Positions 1 to 9,617 of a DNA stretch of 64,000 bases are shown here, piece after piece; position 1 is the stretch's first letter; the number at the start of each line of letters is the position of its first letter. A model generated the notes under the pieces. That model was not told where the DNA came from. It ran no database searches and saw only the letters and a list, made by a program, of their open reading frames with translations. The stretch spans positions 83,736,289 to 83,800,288 of the forward strand of contig OZ024834.1 in the NCBI GenBank assembly GCA_964016985.1, in the 5' to 3' direction. The translations under genes were made by a program, and so were the position numbers. The DNA is from Anodontia alba. Lineage: Eukaryota > Mollusca > Bivalvia > Lucinida > Lucinidae.

Positions 1-245
1 CCCAGTCCAGGTTTTACAGACAGATAATTCTATCAACAGCACTCTGACGTCACAGCGACAAGACTAGCGCAGCTATAAATAACCATTACTGAATTTCGTC
101 TATCGCAAAACCCCTATGTGACTCAGTTGCCCAGCTATGTTAAAAATCTGACTGATTGATTCGTCTAACGTGCGGTTTGATTACATTGGTCAATGGTAAT
201 CACGTTGACAACTACCTTAAGGAAATTTGGTGTTTGTATACTATG
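1..245. repeat. Family L element, one end (cut by window edge)
   Basis: This stretch (CCCAGTCCAGG, CTCTGACGTCACAGCGACAA, then ACATTGGTCAATGGTAATCAC) matches 57942-58085 and, inverted, 43750-43890. It is the outer part of a dispersed repeat whose other parts include a D hairpin. The remainder lies before the window. Confidence 0.6.
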
Positions 246-687
246 GCACGATTGTAACCAATCGGCCCAAAAACTACCGGGGATATGAATCGATTTTATC
301 GGTACCAAACTTTCACCCCAGGTTCAAATGATGTTAAAAGACAAAATGACTTCGGCTTACGACATTAATTAGATGACCAGCTAGACTCATTGTTATTCAA
401 CACACTCCCGCGAGGATTGCGTGTACAATAGGAGAATCTTCTAATCTTTAGAGACTTGTCTACATCACAATATATAATTATGTATTTAGAAATGAAATGA
501 TGTCGAAGTCAGACACCTGATTCAAGAGACATCGTTATGAACCAATGTCTTCTTCGATATAATTCTTAACCCTTGTCCTACTGAACCTTGATATACCCTG
601 CATTTGCAAACAGTGTAGATCCAGATCAGTTGGCTGGCTAATTTTTAATTAATGACAATGATGACAATTCTGTCTGTTCGTTTACAG
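246..687 (+). other. Intron sequence before the first visible cyclase exon
   Basis: No upstream exon of the cyclase gene could be recognised here. Around 605-650 there is half of a D-type hairpin (GTAGATCCAGATCAG). The last bases, TTCGTTTACAG, form a pyrimidine-rich splice acceptor ending at 687. Confidence 0.4.
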
Positions 688-834
688 GTATTTGAGAATG
701 TGACAATCCTGTTCAGCGATGTTGTAGGCTTCACAAGAATATGCAGCCAGATCTCGCCCATGGAGGTAGTATCCATGCTAAATGCCATGTATACCCAATT
801 TGACCAGCTCAGTGAGGAACACAGTGTTTATAAG
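688..834 (+). CDS. Atypical soluble guanylate cyclase (beta-2/Gyc88E type), catalytic exon a
   Basis: First of five visible exons of a class III guanylate cyclase that converts GTP to cGMP in the cytosol; the N-terminal haem (HNOX), HNOBA and coiled-coil exons lie before the window. The exon is 49 codons, phase 0 at both ends, bounded by TTTACAG and GTTTGT. It encodes [16 protein letters not shown], where Asp-11 (numbering from this exon) is the first metal-binding aspartate, followed by the [13 protein letters not shown] helix typical of soluble cyclases. The wording of this segment is closest, from memory, to insect Gyc88E and vertebrate GUCY1B2 rather than to receptor cyclases. The five exons join in frame to 326 codons. 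A receptor-type cyclase is the alternative, less likely because the signature residues and C-terminal tail fit the soluble beta-2 group. Confidence 0.9.
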
Positions 835-948
835 GTTTGTATAAATTTTAGCTTTTAAAGGTGCATGCGCATCTGAAAACATAATATCCTAACTAATCAG
901 CACATGCTCTGATATGGGCTTTCTGTTCGTTTTAGCAGCTACTGCTAC

Positions 949-1160
949 TGTCGATTAAGGATTCTTTACAACAGCAAGTTCGTTATAATGGCAACATCTT
1001 TGGGAACAAATGTTGTCGTTGTAACGGGGGTTCACTGTACCTTGTTGGAGAGCTGATTGCTTTGCTTTTCTTCGATTTGTGGCTGTACTGTCTACCTTGG
1101 TTTGTTTGCTCTCCCTCTTGGTGTCACTGGTAGGCTGTTTTCTGTGATTGTGGCTCTTCC
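949..1160. repeat. Fragments of family H and of a dispersed G-type repeat
   Basis: Bases 965-1045 (AATGGCAACATCTTTGGGAACAA and flanks) match one arm of family H elements at 35934-36284 and 54941-55260. The following GATTGTGGCTCTTCCTGGGCC piece resembles the repeat at 24400-24740. Confidence 0.45.
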
Positions 1161-1243
1161 TGGGCCCAAGGTTATATAAAATGGTTTTCATGCTCAACTC
1201 AACTGAGCATGAAAAATTCTCTGCTAATAAACATTAAGTATTA

Positions 1244-1505
1244 TTCAAATATATAGAAAATGTCACCTCCAAGAACTGAAAATTTTCAGATAAAAAACTC
1301 TGATATTTTTCATATTTCTTCTCAAAACATAGATTGTGGGTACTCGTCAGAACTGCCTCGGCGAGGCAGTTCTAACGAGTACCCACAATCTATGTTTTTT
1401 GAGCAGAAATAAGAAAAAATAATGTGTACCCCTGTAAACCCCAGTTTTAATATAAAAAACTGGGGTTTAAGGAGGTCAAAATTATATAGGCATGTTTTCG
1501 TGATG
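1244..1505 (+). repeat. Family A hairpin element
   Basis: The copy lacks its left terminus but keeps the central palindrome (CTGCCTCGGCGAGGCAG at about 1349) and the right end ATAGGCATGTTTTCGTGATG. It lies in the intron between cyclase exons a and b. Confidence 0.75.
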
Positions 1506-1565
1506 TAAGCATGAAAAATTATCTGCTAATAAATATGAAATTCTAACGATAGACAATGAAAATGT

Positions 1566-1627
1566 CTCTGCTAATGAATATGAAAATGCCAACAACAGTT
1601 GGCATTTTCATATTTATAAGCAGAGAA
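1566..1627. repeat. Short perfect hairpin
   Basis: GAAAATGCCAAC and GTTGGCATTTTC form an almost loopless stem, extended by CTCTGCT/AGCAGAG on the outside. It sits just after a family A copy and may be a decayed relative of it. Confidence 0.5.
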
Positions 1628-1953
1628 TTGTTCATGCTCAGCTATATTTAGCAAGAAATAATTTGCAATTGTTTGAAATTTGAGATTAATTAGCAGGCCA
1701 AATTTCAAGCTGAGCTGAGTTGAGCACAGAAAAGTTCGATAACCTCGGGGCCTGGACATCTTCCATGCTATTTCGCCTAATCAACTTTCGTGATTAAGCA
1801 ATTCAATTGTCATAGCTTGGAATACTTTCATTCCTAATGTTTTAATTGCGATTACAACGACTTTCGGAATGATAAGGGTAATGAGCTCGAAGTTGTCACT
1901 TATCTTGTCATTCATTATAAACGTATGAGCCACTACGTGTGAAACTGACATGA

Positions 1954-2122
1954 GGGCCCAACAAAGACTCAGGTCAGCCTGCGCACACGCACAGTCTGGT
2001 CAGAGTCTTCTTTGTCCGAATGAAGAAACTTGCGTCATTGTCTATTAAAATGCGTCCAATGACGATTCTGATCAGACTGCGCGAATGTGCAGGCTGATCT
2101 GAATCGTCACTGGGCGCACATG
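1954..2122. repeat. Family B palindromic element
   Basis: The left arm GACTCAGGTCAGCCTGCGC and the right arm GCAGGCTGATCTGAATC form an inverted repeat ending in GGGCGCACATG, as in the fuller copy at 24824-25014. Confidence 0.65.
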
Positions 2123-2464
2123 AACAAAAAAAGATTTTCTGACGAAGCGATTCGTTTTTATAATAATACCAGATCACAGTTGTTTATTCCTCTTATATTC
2201 AGCTATACGGATGTGATAATTTGGTCAGAACGCTTTACATGATGTTTTGAGAATTACTTCCTGAAAAGCAAGATCCTGTGTCATGTTGTGTGAAGGTTGA
2301 TTAGTGGCTATGTTTTATGTTTATCTGCCATAATCGATACGATATATACGACCTTAATGTCCTAGTTCGCACGTACTATAATATGACCATAGTTACTATT
2401 ACCTGACCTCAGTGAATAAAGTATATGTAATGTTCTGTTCTGTTCTATTCTGTTAGTTTATTAG

Positions 2465-3350
2465 ATCTTACTCCCTTGTAAAAGAAACAACCAATCAATG
2501 ACGACAAAACAAAAGTACTGGTTCCAATTTTGTGGTGTTCTTCAGGGAAACCTGGGAATCAGTTAACCACAATCCGACTAGAATGGTAGGATGGTCAGAC
2601 TATGGTCGGCGGTTCTCTGTGTTCTTTGAAGGACAACACAACACAAGAACCAGTAATTGTGTTTGACCGACATTGATTGGTTGTTTCCTTTACAAGATAA
2701 AGATCTGATAAAAGTAACAGCAACTATTGACATACGATAGTATGTGCGAACTGGGGCCAATTTCGAATCGAACTTTAGTTCTTACTAGTTGCTGTTACTT
2801 TTATTAAACCTTACTTTCTTGTGAAAGAAACAACCAGTCAATGCCAACGAAACAAACTTACAGGTTCCAATATTCTGCTGTCCTTCAGGGAAAACTGAGA
2901 ACCAGTTATCCATAGTTCTACGGTGCCCTAACCCACCGTTCGTCTCCGGCCTCGGTGGCTCAGTTGGATGCGCCGTTCGACTGGAGACCAGGAGGTCGCG
3001 GGTTCAACCCCCGCCGATGTCGGCAACATTCTTTCGTAGAGATTCATCATGAAATATTTTCTACGGTCATTCTCTCCCTTCCGCTGATTCAAGAAGGGCA
3101 GTTGTCAGTTTCTGGCGAAAGAATGTGCACAATACTGGTTAACCGCTTAGAGGACTAAGCCTGCCGAGTAAACGTGTGGTTAGGTAAACTGACCGCGCTC
3201 GACATGACCCCATTGGGTTGACTGGGCCGTAAAAACCTCAACACAAACAAACAAAACCGTTCGTCTCCAGTAGGTTCGTGTCACTTTAGTAGCTATCGTC
3301 GATGTTTGGGTCGAACTTTAGTTAAGCTTGATTCGAAATCGGCCTAGGGC
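2465..3350. repeat. Palindromic element interrupted by a SINE
   Basis: GTGAAAGAAACAACCAGTCAATG near 2820 repeats CTTGTAAAAGAAACAACCAATC near 2473, and an inverted copy lies near 2680-2710. The element continues after the SINE with AGTAGGTTCGTGTCACTT. It is older than the SINE. Confidence 0.45.
2948..3256 (+). mobile_element. tRNA-derived SINE with target-site duplication
   Basis: The tRNA-like head has an A-box (TGGCTCAGTTGG) and a B-box (GGTTCAACCCC), the two internal promoter elements of RNA polymerase III. A ~200-bp body follows, then a tail AACACAAACAAACAAAA. The 12-base target duplication CCGTTCGTCTCC is present at 2936-2947 and again at 3257-3268, which fixes both ends. A second copy of the family is at 5868-6172. 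Confidence 0.9.
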
Positions 3351-3689
3351 GTTCGTCTCACGTTAACGCATGTGCAACATATTACGCCAGTTATCCTAAA
3401 ACGTGAAGTAAAAGCTCATGATTTTTTAGCATTTGTCTATTCTATCAGCATTTCAGTTTCTCCGTTGTTTCTTACCTGCATACAAACTTGCCATTACTCT
3501 CCTCTTTGATATACTTTAGGAAAACATATCACTGTGGCATTACCTAATCACAAACGTTGGGTTTATTACCCGTATTATGCATTTGCGTAAGGAAATATAT
3601 TTAAGGTAAAGAAAAATCACCTAACATAAACGGTTTCTTCCTTTATCAGTGGGGCTGCTCTTAGCTCCATTTTGGAAGCGATCCAAGGA

Positions 3690-4010
3690 AGATTGTTTTG
3701 TTGTTGTTTTTTTTTTTTTTTTTTTTTTTTTTTTTCGTTTTTTTTTTTCTTGAGGTTTTCCTTGTCGTGCGTAAAAGTAGTTTCCTTTCTGGCTATGCCA
3801 CTGATAAAGACATTCAATATAGATACTTAAAGACATAAATATTTTTTTCTACTGGCCGTTCCAACATCGTTCCTCTGTTGCAGGTCTTCTTTATTTGTGC
3901 GTCGGTGTTTTTTTATGTGGCGTTTGATTTGTCATTGTTTGTTCCTTATTTTTTTTTCTTTCGGCGCCTCGGGAAAGCTATATGCTTCATGACTGTGGTA
4001 TTTCCTGTAT
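3690..4010. repeat. Poly-T tract and fragment of dispersed repeat
   Basis: A T-run of about 40 bases spans 3708-3760 with interruptions. Bases 3890-4005 (GATTTGTCATTGTTTGTTCC, GGCGCCTCGGGAAAGC) match part of the repeat at 24400-24740. No gene is seen between 3350 and 4160. Confidence 0.5.
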
Positions 4011-4161
4011 ATCTCCGATATAATGCATTGGTTCGGTCTGTGTTTGTTTAACTCATTGTAGACTGAATGAACTCCCCCAGACTATATATTGGAAGAATCT
4101 AATTTCGATTTTAGGCTAATGATTAAGATATTGTTAGAGAAACATAGCTAAATTGTTTAAA

Positions 4162-4220
4162 AACAGTGGAGACCCTGATCAGACGCCGCGTTTTGCGGCG
4201 TCTGATCTGGTCTGCACTGT
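4162..4220. repeat. Family D hairpin
   Basis: CAGACGCCGCG-TTTTG-CGGCGTCTG forms the apex of a stem that continues out to ACAGTG/CACTGT. Confidence 0.75.
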
Positions 4221-4371
4221 TTGCCATTTACCATTTTAGGGGTCTCCAGACTACAATGGGTTAAGTGTTATTTTATTATGTCATTTCACGCCATGCATTC
4301 CGGTGCCATGGAAGTGTTGTATTATTGCGTACACTAGTTATCGTCATATTAATAATTCGTTTGATTATTAA

Positions 4372-4711
4372 TACAGTAAAACCTCGAACAGGGTTAGCTC
4401 GTTTACCATGGCTAATTCGAATTGTTTGAGTAATTAGGTAATTCTCTTGGTAACCCGAGAAAGCAAATATTTATAGATATTTTAGGGAAATTTCCTTATT
4501 TCATCATGAAATGAGGCGATTCTAATGAGTACTCAACATATTAATTCTCAACATACCATTATTGTATAGAAGATCAACAAAACTTTCCTAAGTTATCACC
4601 ATTTGTCTCTTAACCTGGCATTATGATTGACCCTCAGTGGCTCGGACTAACGATGTCTAGAAAAAATTACATAGTCCCAAAGATGTTCGAGTTGTTGAGT
4701 TTTGACTGTAT
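4372..4711. repeat. Family F palindromic element
   Basis: It begins ACAGTAAAACCTCG and ends TTTTGACTGTA, giving short inverted ends. The centre carries GAGGCGATTCTAATGAGTAC, the right half of the core shared with families A, H and J; the left half of the apex is lost. Confidence 0.65.
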
Positions 4712-5037
4712 TAACATATTTATATTTTCCTGTGCAAATTATTTCCATTTTGTGTAGACCCACTTTTCAGAAGCGAGGCAAAACAATTTGGTAAGAGCTG
4801 CCTCCCTTGAGAGCATATCAATTTACCTCAACCCTTTCATCCCTACAGACCAATACAGATACCTGTACAAACAGTGTATCCAGACCCTGTTTGCCTTTCT
4901 TTGCTTAGACTACAATTTCTATTTGCATCAGTGGACATGCCCAAATTCAAGGTTGAAAGAGTCCACTTCAGAAAGTCGGGATTGAAAGGTTTCCGACTTT
5001 GTTGATTTTTCTATTCCAAGTCAAAATAATATTCTAG

Positions 5038-5194
5038 GTTGAGACGATAGGTGATGCGTACATGGTTGTTTCTGGTGCTCCAGACAGAACAAAATACCAT
5101 GCTCTCCATATATGCGACATGGCATTAGATATGGTGGAAGCAATGACTGGACTCAGGGATCCTTCTAGCAAGGGAAATATGAAAATTCGTGTTG
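5038..5194 (+). CDS. Guanylate cyclase, catalytic exon b
   Basis: The acceptor is AATATTCTAG at 5037 and the donor is GTAAGA at 5195. The 157 bases leave phase 1. The exon encodes [15 protein letters not shown], which carries the guanine-selecting Glu-51 and the second metal-binding Asp-55, and ends in MKIRVG. Family E and B elements sit within 100 bases after the donor. Confidence 0.9.
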
Positions 5195-5233
5195 GTAAGA
5201 TTCACAATTATTCCGTATTCACAATTCACAATT

Positions 5234-5580
5234 GTGCCGGGGCACAGCATTTTCTACAAGACTACATACCCAGTAAGCATTCTACATAAATATATAGCGG
5301 GCCGTTATCGGCCCGTCAGGGTAGCTGACGGGCCGATAACGGCCCGCTGTAGATTTATAAAGAATGCTATCTGGGTATGCACCCAGCGAAGACTCAGATC
5401 AGCCTGCGCTTCTGCGCAGTCTGATCAGAATCTTCGTTGGGCACTATATGGATAGCCAATGGAACAAAGCGTCTTCAAGCGGACAGCGAAAACTCTGCTC
5501 AGTCTGCACGAATGCACAGTCCGATCTGAGTCTTAGCTGGTGCACATGCAAAATTTTAGGAGAGATGGTGCCCCGCCTCA
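5234..5580. repeat. Family B element, near full length, hosting an E hairpin
   Basis: The ends GTGCCGGGGCACAGCATTTTC and GGTGCCCCGCCTCA match the long termini of other B copies. The left arm is broken at about 5267 by the E element; the B sequence resumes with GCACCCAGCGAAGACTC. Confidence 0.65.
5268..5376. repeat. Family E hairpin nested in B
   Basis: The arms AGCGGGCCGTTATCGGCCCG and its complement flank a short GGTAG loop. The outer ends AGCATTCTACATAAAT and ATTTATAAAGAATGCT pair with few mismatches. Confidence 0.8.
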
Positions 5581-5867
5581 TTTGGTACCGATTATCATAG
5601 ATTAGTGTTTCTCTTCTCTCGAGACGCGTTGATGGCCCTGTCAACAAAAACGATGGGTTTAGAATGAATAGTTTAATTAACTCGTAATGCGCAAAAACAC
5701 CAATAATAGATAACATTCTGGAATATATGTCCTTTATTCACAGAGCAAATAAGGCAAGACCTTTTGTGCGCTTCATGTGCTAGTTTTGTAATTCACCTGC
5801 AATGTCAAAATAGTTTCTCAGATAAGAAACAACAACAAAAACAGCAGGTTGTTAATATAGACCGAGC

Positions 5868-6172
5868 TGGCCTCGTTGGCTCAGTCGGATGTGCGTCCGA
5901 CTGGTGATCATAAGGTCGCGGATTCGATCCGTGCCTGGTTCGGCAACATTTTTTCGTGGAGATTGATCAAGAAATATTTTCTACGGTCATTTTCTCCCTT
6001 CCGTTGATTCAAAACGGGCAGTTGTCAGTTTCTGGCGAATGAATGTTCACAAATACTGGTTAACCGCCTAGAGGACTAAGCCTGTCCAGGAAAAGTGTGG
6101 TTAGGTAAACTGACCGGCTCGACATGACCCTGATGGGTTGACTGGGCTGTAAAACCTTAACTCAGTCAATCA
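5868..6172 (+). mobile_element. tRNA-derived SINE, second copy
   Basis: The copy has TGGCTCAGTCGGATG (A-box region) and GATTCGATCCG (B-box region), then the same body as 2948-3256, ending GGGTTGACTGGGCTG and a degraded A/C-rich tail. The B-box differs from the first copy, so this copy is likely older. Target duplication is not clear. Confidence 0.85.
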
Positions 6173-6347
6173 ATAATGAAAAAACCACCCTATCCATTTC
6201 AAAAACACAGTGCCATATATAGTTCTAACAACTTTAAATGCCGCTTTGTCTATTGAATGGATAGGCTTAATTTAAAAAAGAAGAATTCTGCTGAAGGCGG
6301 TATTGCACTTGCCGTCGCCTGGCAGAACTATAGCAAGCACAGCTCGC

Positions 6348-6626
6348 CATTACGAAAACACGCCTATTCAAATACACTGAAAATTTTACCACCAAAATAT
6401 GGCAATTTTTCAGATAAAAAATTCTGATATTTTTGTTATTTCTGCTCAAAACATAGATTGTGGGTACTCGTTAGAACCGCCTCTTCGAGGCGGTTCTAAC
6501 GAGTACCCAAAATATGTGTTTTGAGCAGTAATAACAAAAATAATGTATACCCCTGTAAACCCCAGTTTTACTATATAAAAGTGGGGTTTAAGGGGGTCAA
6601 AATTATATAGGCATGTTTTCGTGATG
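6348..6626 (+). repeat. Family A hairpin element, full length
   Basis: The left end is CATTACGAAAACACGCCTAT and the right end ATAGGCATGTTTTCGTGATG, complementary for about 20 bases. The apex is CCGCCTCTTCGAGGCGG. It is a good type copy of the family, 279 bp. Confidence 0.9.
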
Positions 6627-7008
6627 CTTTTTCTTCCCGGAAGTTGTCACCGGAAGTTGATATTCACAAAATTTGGGTCTCACTAATAAACGTCACGAAG
6701 TGACAAGAAACGAGTGTCAATAAGTGTCACGAACATATTTTGCTGATTATTATTTATTATTGATTTACATATATTTTTGATATACTGTTATTCATTCTTT
6801 AATGATGCTGTGAAGGACTTTTGAAGAGACTACAGATAGGTCTGTGCTGTGCTTGCATTTAGGCTAAGCCTAGTTTCATATTAAGCGAATTAAAACGTAT
6901 GTGAAGAATGGAGGTCTATAAACTTTGATATGTAGGTCATGGTCACAAAATGATATCACATTGTTTGAGTCCCTGTGGACGTTTGTGTCAGGTTTGATGA
7001 CTGTTAGT

Positions 7009-7290
7009 CATATTACGATAACATGCCTATTCTAATATATTGTAAATTTCACCTCCAAAAAGCTGAAAATTTTCAGATGAAAAACTGTGATATTTTTCAT
7101 ATTTCTGCTCAAAACATCGATTGTAATTACTCGTTAGAACCGCCTCGGCGAGGCGGTTCTAACGAGTACGTACAATCTATGTTTTCGAGTAGAAATAAGA
7201 AAAATAACGTATACCCCTGTAAACCCCAGTTTTACTATATAAAAGTGGGGTTTAAGGGGGTCAAAATTATATATGCATGTTTTCGTGATG
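7009..7290 (+). repeat. Family A hairpin element
   Basis: It is full length with apex CCGCCTCGGCGAGGCGG. The left end has one substitution (ACGATAACATGCC). The intron stretch before it, 6630-7005, holds nothing recognisable. Confidence 0.85.
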
Positions 7291-7374
7291 ATATGGTTTA
7301 GTAGAGTGGAGCTACATGTTAAGACTGATGCAAAACAAAAATGAACAGTCAAAAATTATTTATTTTCGGTGAAA

Positions 7375-7870
7375 TAAGGGCCCATTGTTCAGAGCATCAT
7401 AAGCTTAACGAGCCTGTTAGTGGCCAAGATGTTAACTGTTCTAGTGAGTACAATATCTAATTCATAGGTAGTTTTGCTGAAAAAATGTTTGTAGATTTTC
7501 AACAAATTATTAGCTGTTTTCAGTTTTTGAGTATGTTCATTGCTGCCAAGAGCCATTCCTCGTCGAATCTAATGGCATATAAAAGAATCTATTGGCATTT
7601 GAAAAAATCTATTGGCATTTGAATAAACGCGTTTCGAATTATTATTCAATTGAAAAGCAAAGTATCACTTTCAAAGTTCCCGGGAAGCAAAGAATATTAT
7701 TTTATTTATTAGAAATTTCATGGATACATACATACATACAAGACGAGTACATATATATGTACCATTGGATTGGACGTAGGCATAGCCTATTTTAGTCCTT
7801 TCCAAATGGTACTGTATAGTATAAGCATAGTTGAAACTATTTAGATACAACAAGAATGGTTACATACATG
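7375..7870. other. Intron stretch with low-complexity patches
   Basis: A fragment of family M (GGGCCCATTGTTCAGAGCAT) opens the stretch. Bases 7720-7860 contain short inverted words (CATACATACATACA, TACATACATGCATGTA). No exon is recognised. Confidence 0.4.
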
Positions 7871-8059
7871 CATGTAAAATCACAAGGTGATAGATTATTC
7901 ACAAAATATTCACAAAGAATATTGTAATACTGCCACTGCCGTATTAATGTCACAGAGGTCAGACAAGTCCCATCTTACAGCTTTTGTTAAATAACATGAT
8001 AATATGCTCGTATCAGTCAGCCGAATGGACAGCATGAATGAATATGTTTGTACTTCTAG

Positions 8060-8169
8060 GTATTCATTCCGGAACTGCCGTGGCAGGCGTCGTCGGGATA
8101 AAAATGCCAAGATACTGTTTATTTGGTGATACTGTCAACACGGCATCTCGTATGGAAACCAATGGACAG
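8060..8169 (+). CDS. Guanylate cyclase, catalytic exon c
   Basis: The exon follows TACTTCTAG and precedes GTACGA. It opens in phase 1, completing the Gly codon from exon b. It encodes [12 protein letters not shown] and [14 protein letters not shown]. Cys-121 is the second purine-selecting residue and Asn-128/Arg-132 are the transition-state pair. All catalytic positions of a homodimer-capable cyclase are therefore present across exons a-c. Confidence 0.9.
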
Positions 8170-8263
8170 GTACGAACAGTGTTGGCGGCGGCAAAAAGTC
8201 TCCCCATATTTCATAATAGTGCACTTTTTATTTTATTTTCTTTTGGATTATTATGCCCATCCA

Positions 8264-8450
8264 GGGCTCAGTTGTTCAAAACAACGATGCGTTAGTTTGA
8301 CAAACTCGTTAACTGTTGTAACTAAGATATTTTCAAATACATTGATATTTTTGCTGCAAAAATCTGAGTAGCTTTTGCAAAAGCTACTCACATTTTTTTT
8401 CAGCAAAAACATCAATATATTTGCAATATCTAAAGATAGAAATTTTAACG
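8264..8450. repeat. Family M palindromic element
   Basis: CAGTTGTTCAAAACA, then ACATTGATATTTTTGC/GCAAAAACATCAATAT arms around an AGTAGCTTTTGC-GCAAAAGCTACT apex. A second copy is at 49286-49492. Its right end runs into half of a B element (8455-8510). Confidence 0.55.
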
Positions 8451-8585
8451 TCACGAACGCACAGGCTGATCTGTATCTTCGCTGGGCGCACATGTCCGAA
8501 GATACGTTTTATGAACTGTCCTTGAGAGTTATTAGAAAATCAATTGGTCGAGATCGTTTTCGATAATAGATGATCTCTGATTTTT

Positions 8586-9285
8586 TAAGTGGCGAGGGCA
8601 TTATGCTGTACTCTCCGAAATTTTTAAGTGCCCGTCCGTCCGTCAGCGCTTCCATCATTCGTGTCCGCTCCATAATTCTGATACTGTCAAAGATATTTTC
8701 ACGAAACTTCACACAAATGTAATGCACTATAAAATAACACGCAGAACACATGAACTGTAACTCTGGTTTTCCTACTTGTGGAGTTATTGCCCTTTGAACA
8801 TTGAATATAGCAATTTCTACCATGTACTCGTGTCCGCTTTGTAAGTTGAAAACCGTTCGAGGTATTATTATGAAATTTCTCACAAATATAAAGCACTATA
8901 AGACAACGTGCAGAACATATAAAGAACTGTAACTCTGATTAACCTACTTTTCGAGTTGCGGCCCTTTGAACATAGTAGATAGTGAATAGCCATTTCTACT
9001 ATGTACTCGTGTTCGCTCTATATTTTCACGAAACTTCACACAAATATGAAGCACTAAGAGACGACTTGCAGAACACATGAACCGTAACTCTGGTTTGCCT
9101 ACTTCTGATTTGTTGCCCTTTAAACATTGAACATAACCAAATTTAACACATGTATATGCAGTAATGTTGATAATACTTAGGGAAAGACTAATGCACCTTC
9201 TCTTCGATTTTATTTTTGACAGAGTTATGTCACTTGCTTGATGTTAGTGCAGTGGCGGGGCATGGAGTAGTGCTTGCAGTGCTTT
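8586..9285. mobile_element. Pearl-like element with ~170-bp tandem core
   Basis: It opens with AGTGGCGAGGGCATTATG and GTCCGTCCGTCAGCG and closes with GTGGCGGGGCATGGAGTAG and GCTTGCAGTG. The same termini bound a different tandem array at 23255-24220. The core has about three units of 170-178 bp (CGTGTCCGCTCC at 8659, repeated at 8828 and 9005). Bivalve 'pearl' elements, regarded as non-autonomous Helitrons, have this plan; membership is inferred. Confidence 0.6.
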
Positions 9286-9292
9286 TATTTTA

Positions 9293-9442
9293 ATCAATGC
9301 TTAGCAGGCTGGGTAACAATTTCAACAGACGATAATTTGAAGTAGTTTTATTTTGCCCAGAAAATAGACTTTGACATGAAATGTCAGTCTATTTTCTGGG
9401 AATCATAAGAAAAATATCATCAGTTTGTCGTCTGCTGAATAT
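9293..9442. repeat. Family K palindrome
   Basis: The arms CCCAGAAAATAGACTTTGACATG and its complement meet at a short AAATGT apex. Outer words AACAGACGATAA and GTCGTCTGCTG are typical of the family. Confidence 0.65.
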
Positions 9443-9504
9443 GCCCATAGGATGTTAAAAGTTGAAACAAGGTTTATGTAAAAAAGATTATTTAATATAT
9501 TCAG

Positions 9505-9594
9505 GCAATGAAAATCCATGTTAGCGAGACAACACGTGTGGAACTGCTTGACTACCCGTATGTTGTTACCGAACGAGCAACCATTTCCGTCAAG
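9505..9594 (+). CDS. Guanylate cyclase, exon d
   Basis: Thirty codons, phase 0 at both ends, between ATATTCAG and GTCAGT. It encodes AMKIHVSETTRVELL and ERATISVK, the last helix and strands of the cyclase fold. This is the shortest visible exon of the gene. Confidence 0.88.
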
Positions 9595-9617
9595 GTCAGT
9601 ATAATTCAGTTTTTATA

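Noticed and set aside
2948..3020. Free-standing tRNA gene
   Set aside because: A- and B-boxes are present but the sequence continues into a SINE body with target duplication, and the anticodon arm does not fold well.
8509..8896. 124-codon minus-strand frame near a cyclase exon
   Set aside because: It lies within the pearl-like element's tandem core and has no family match by eye.
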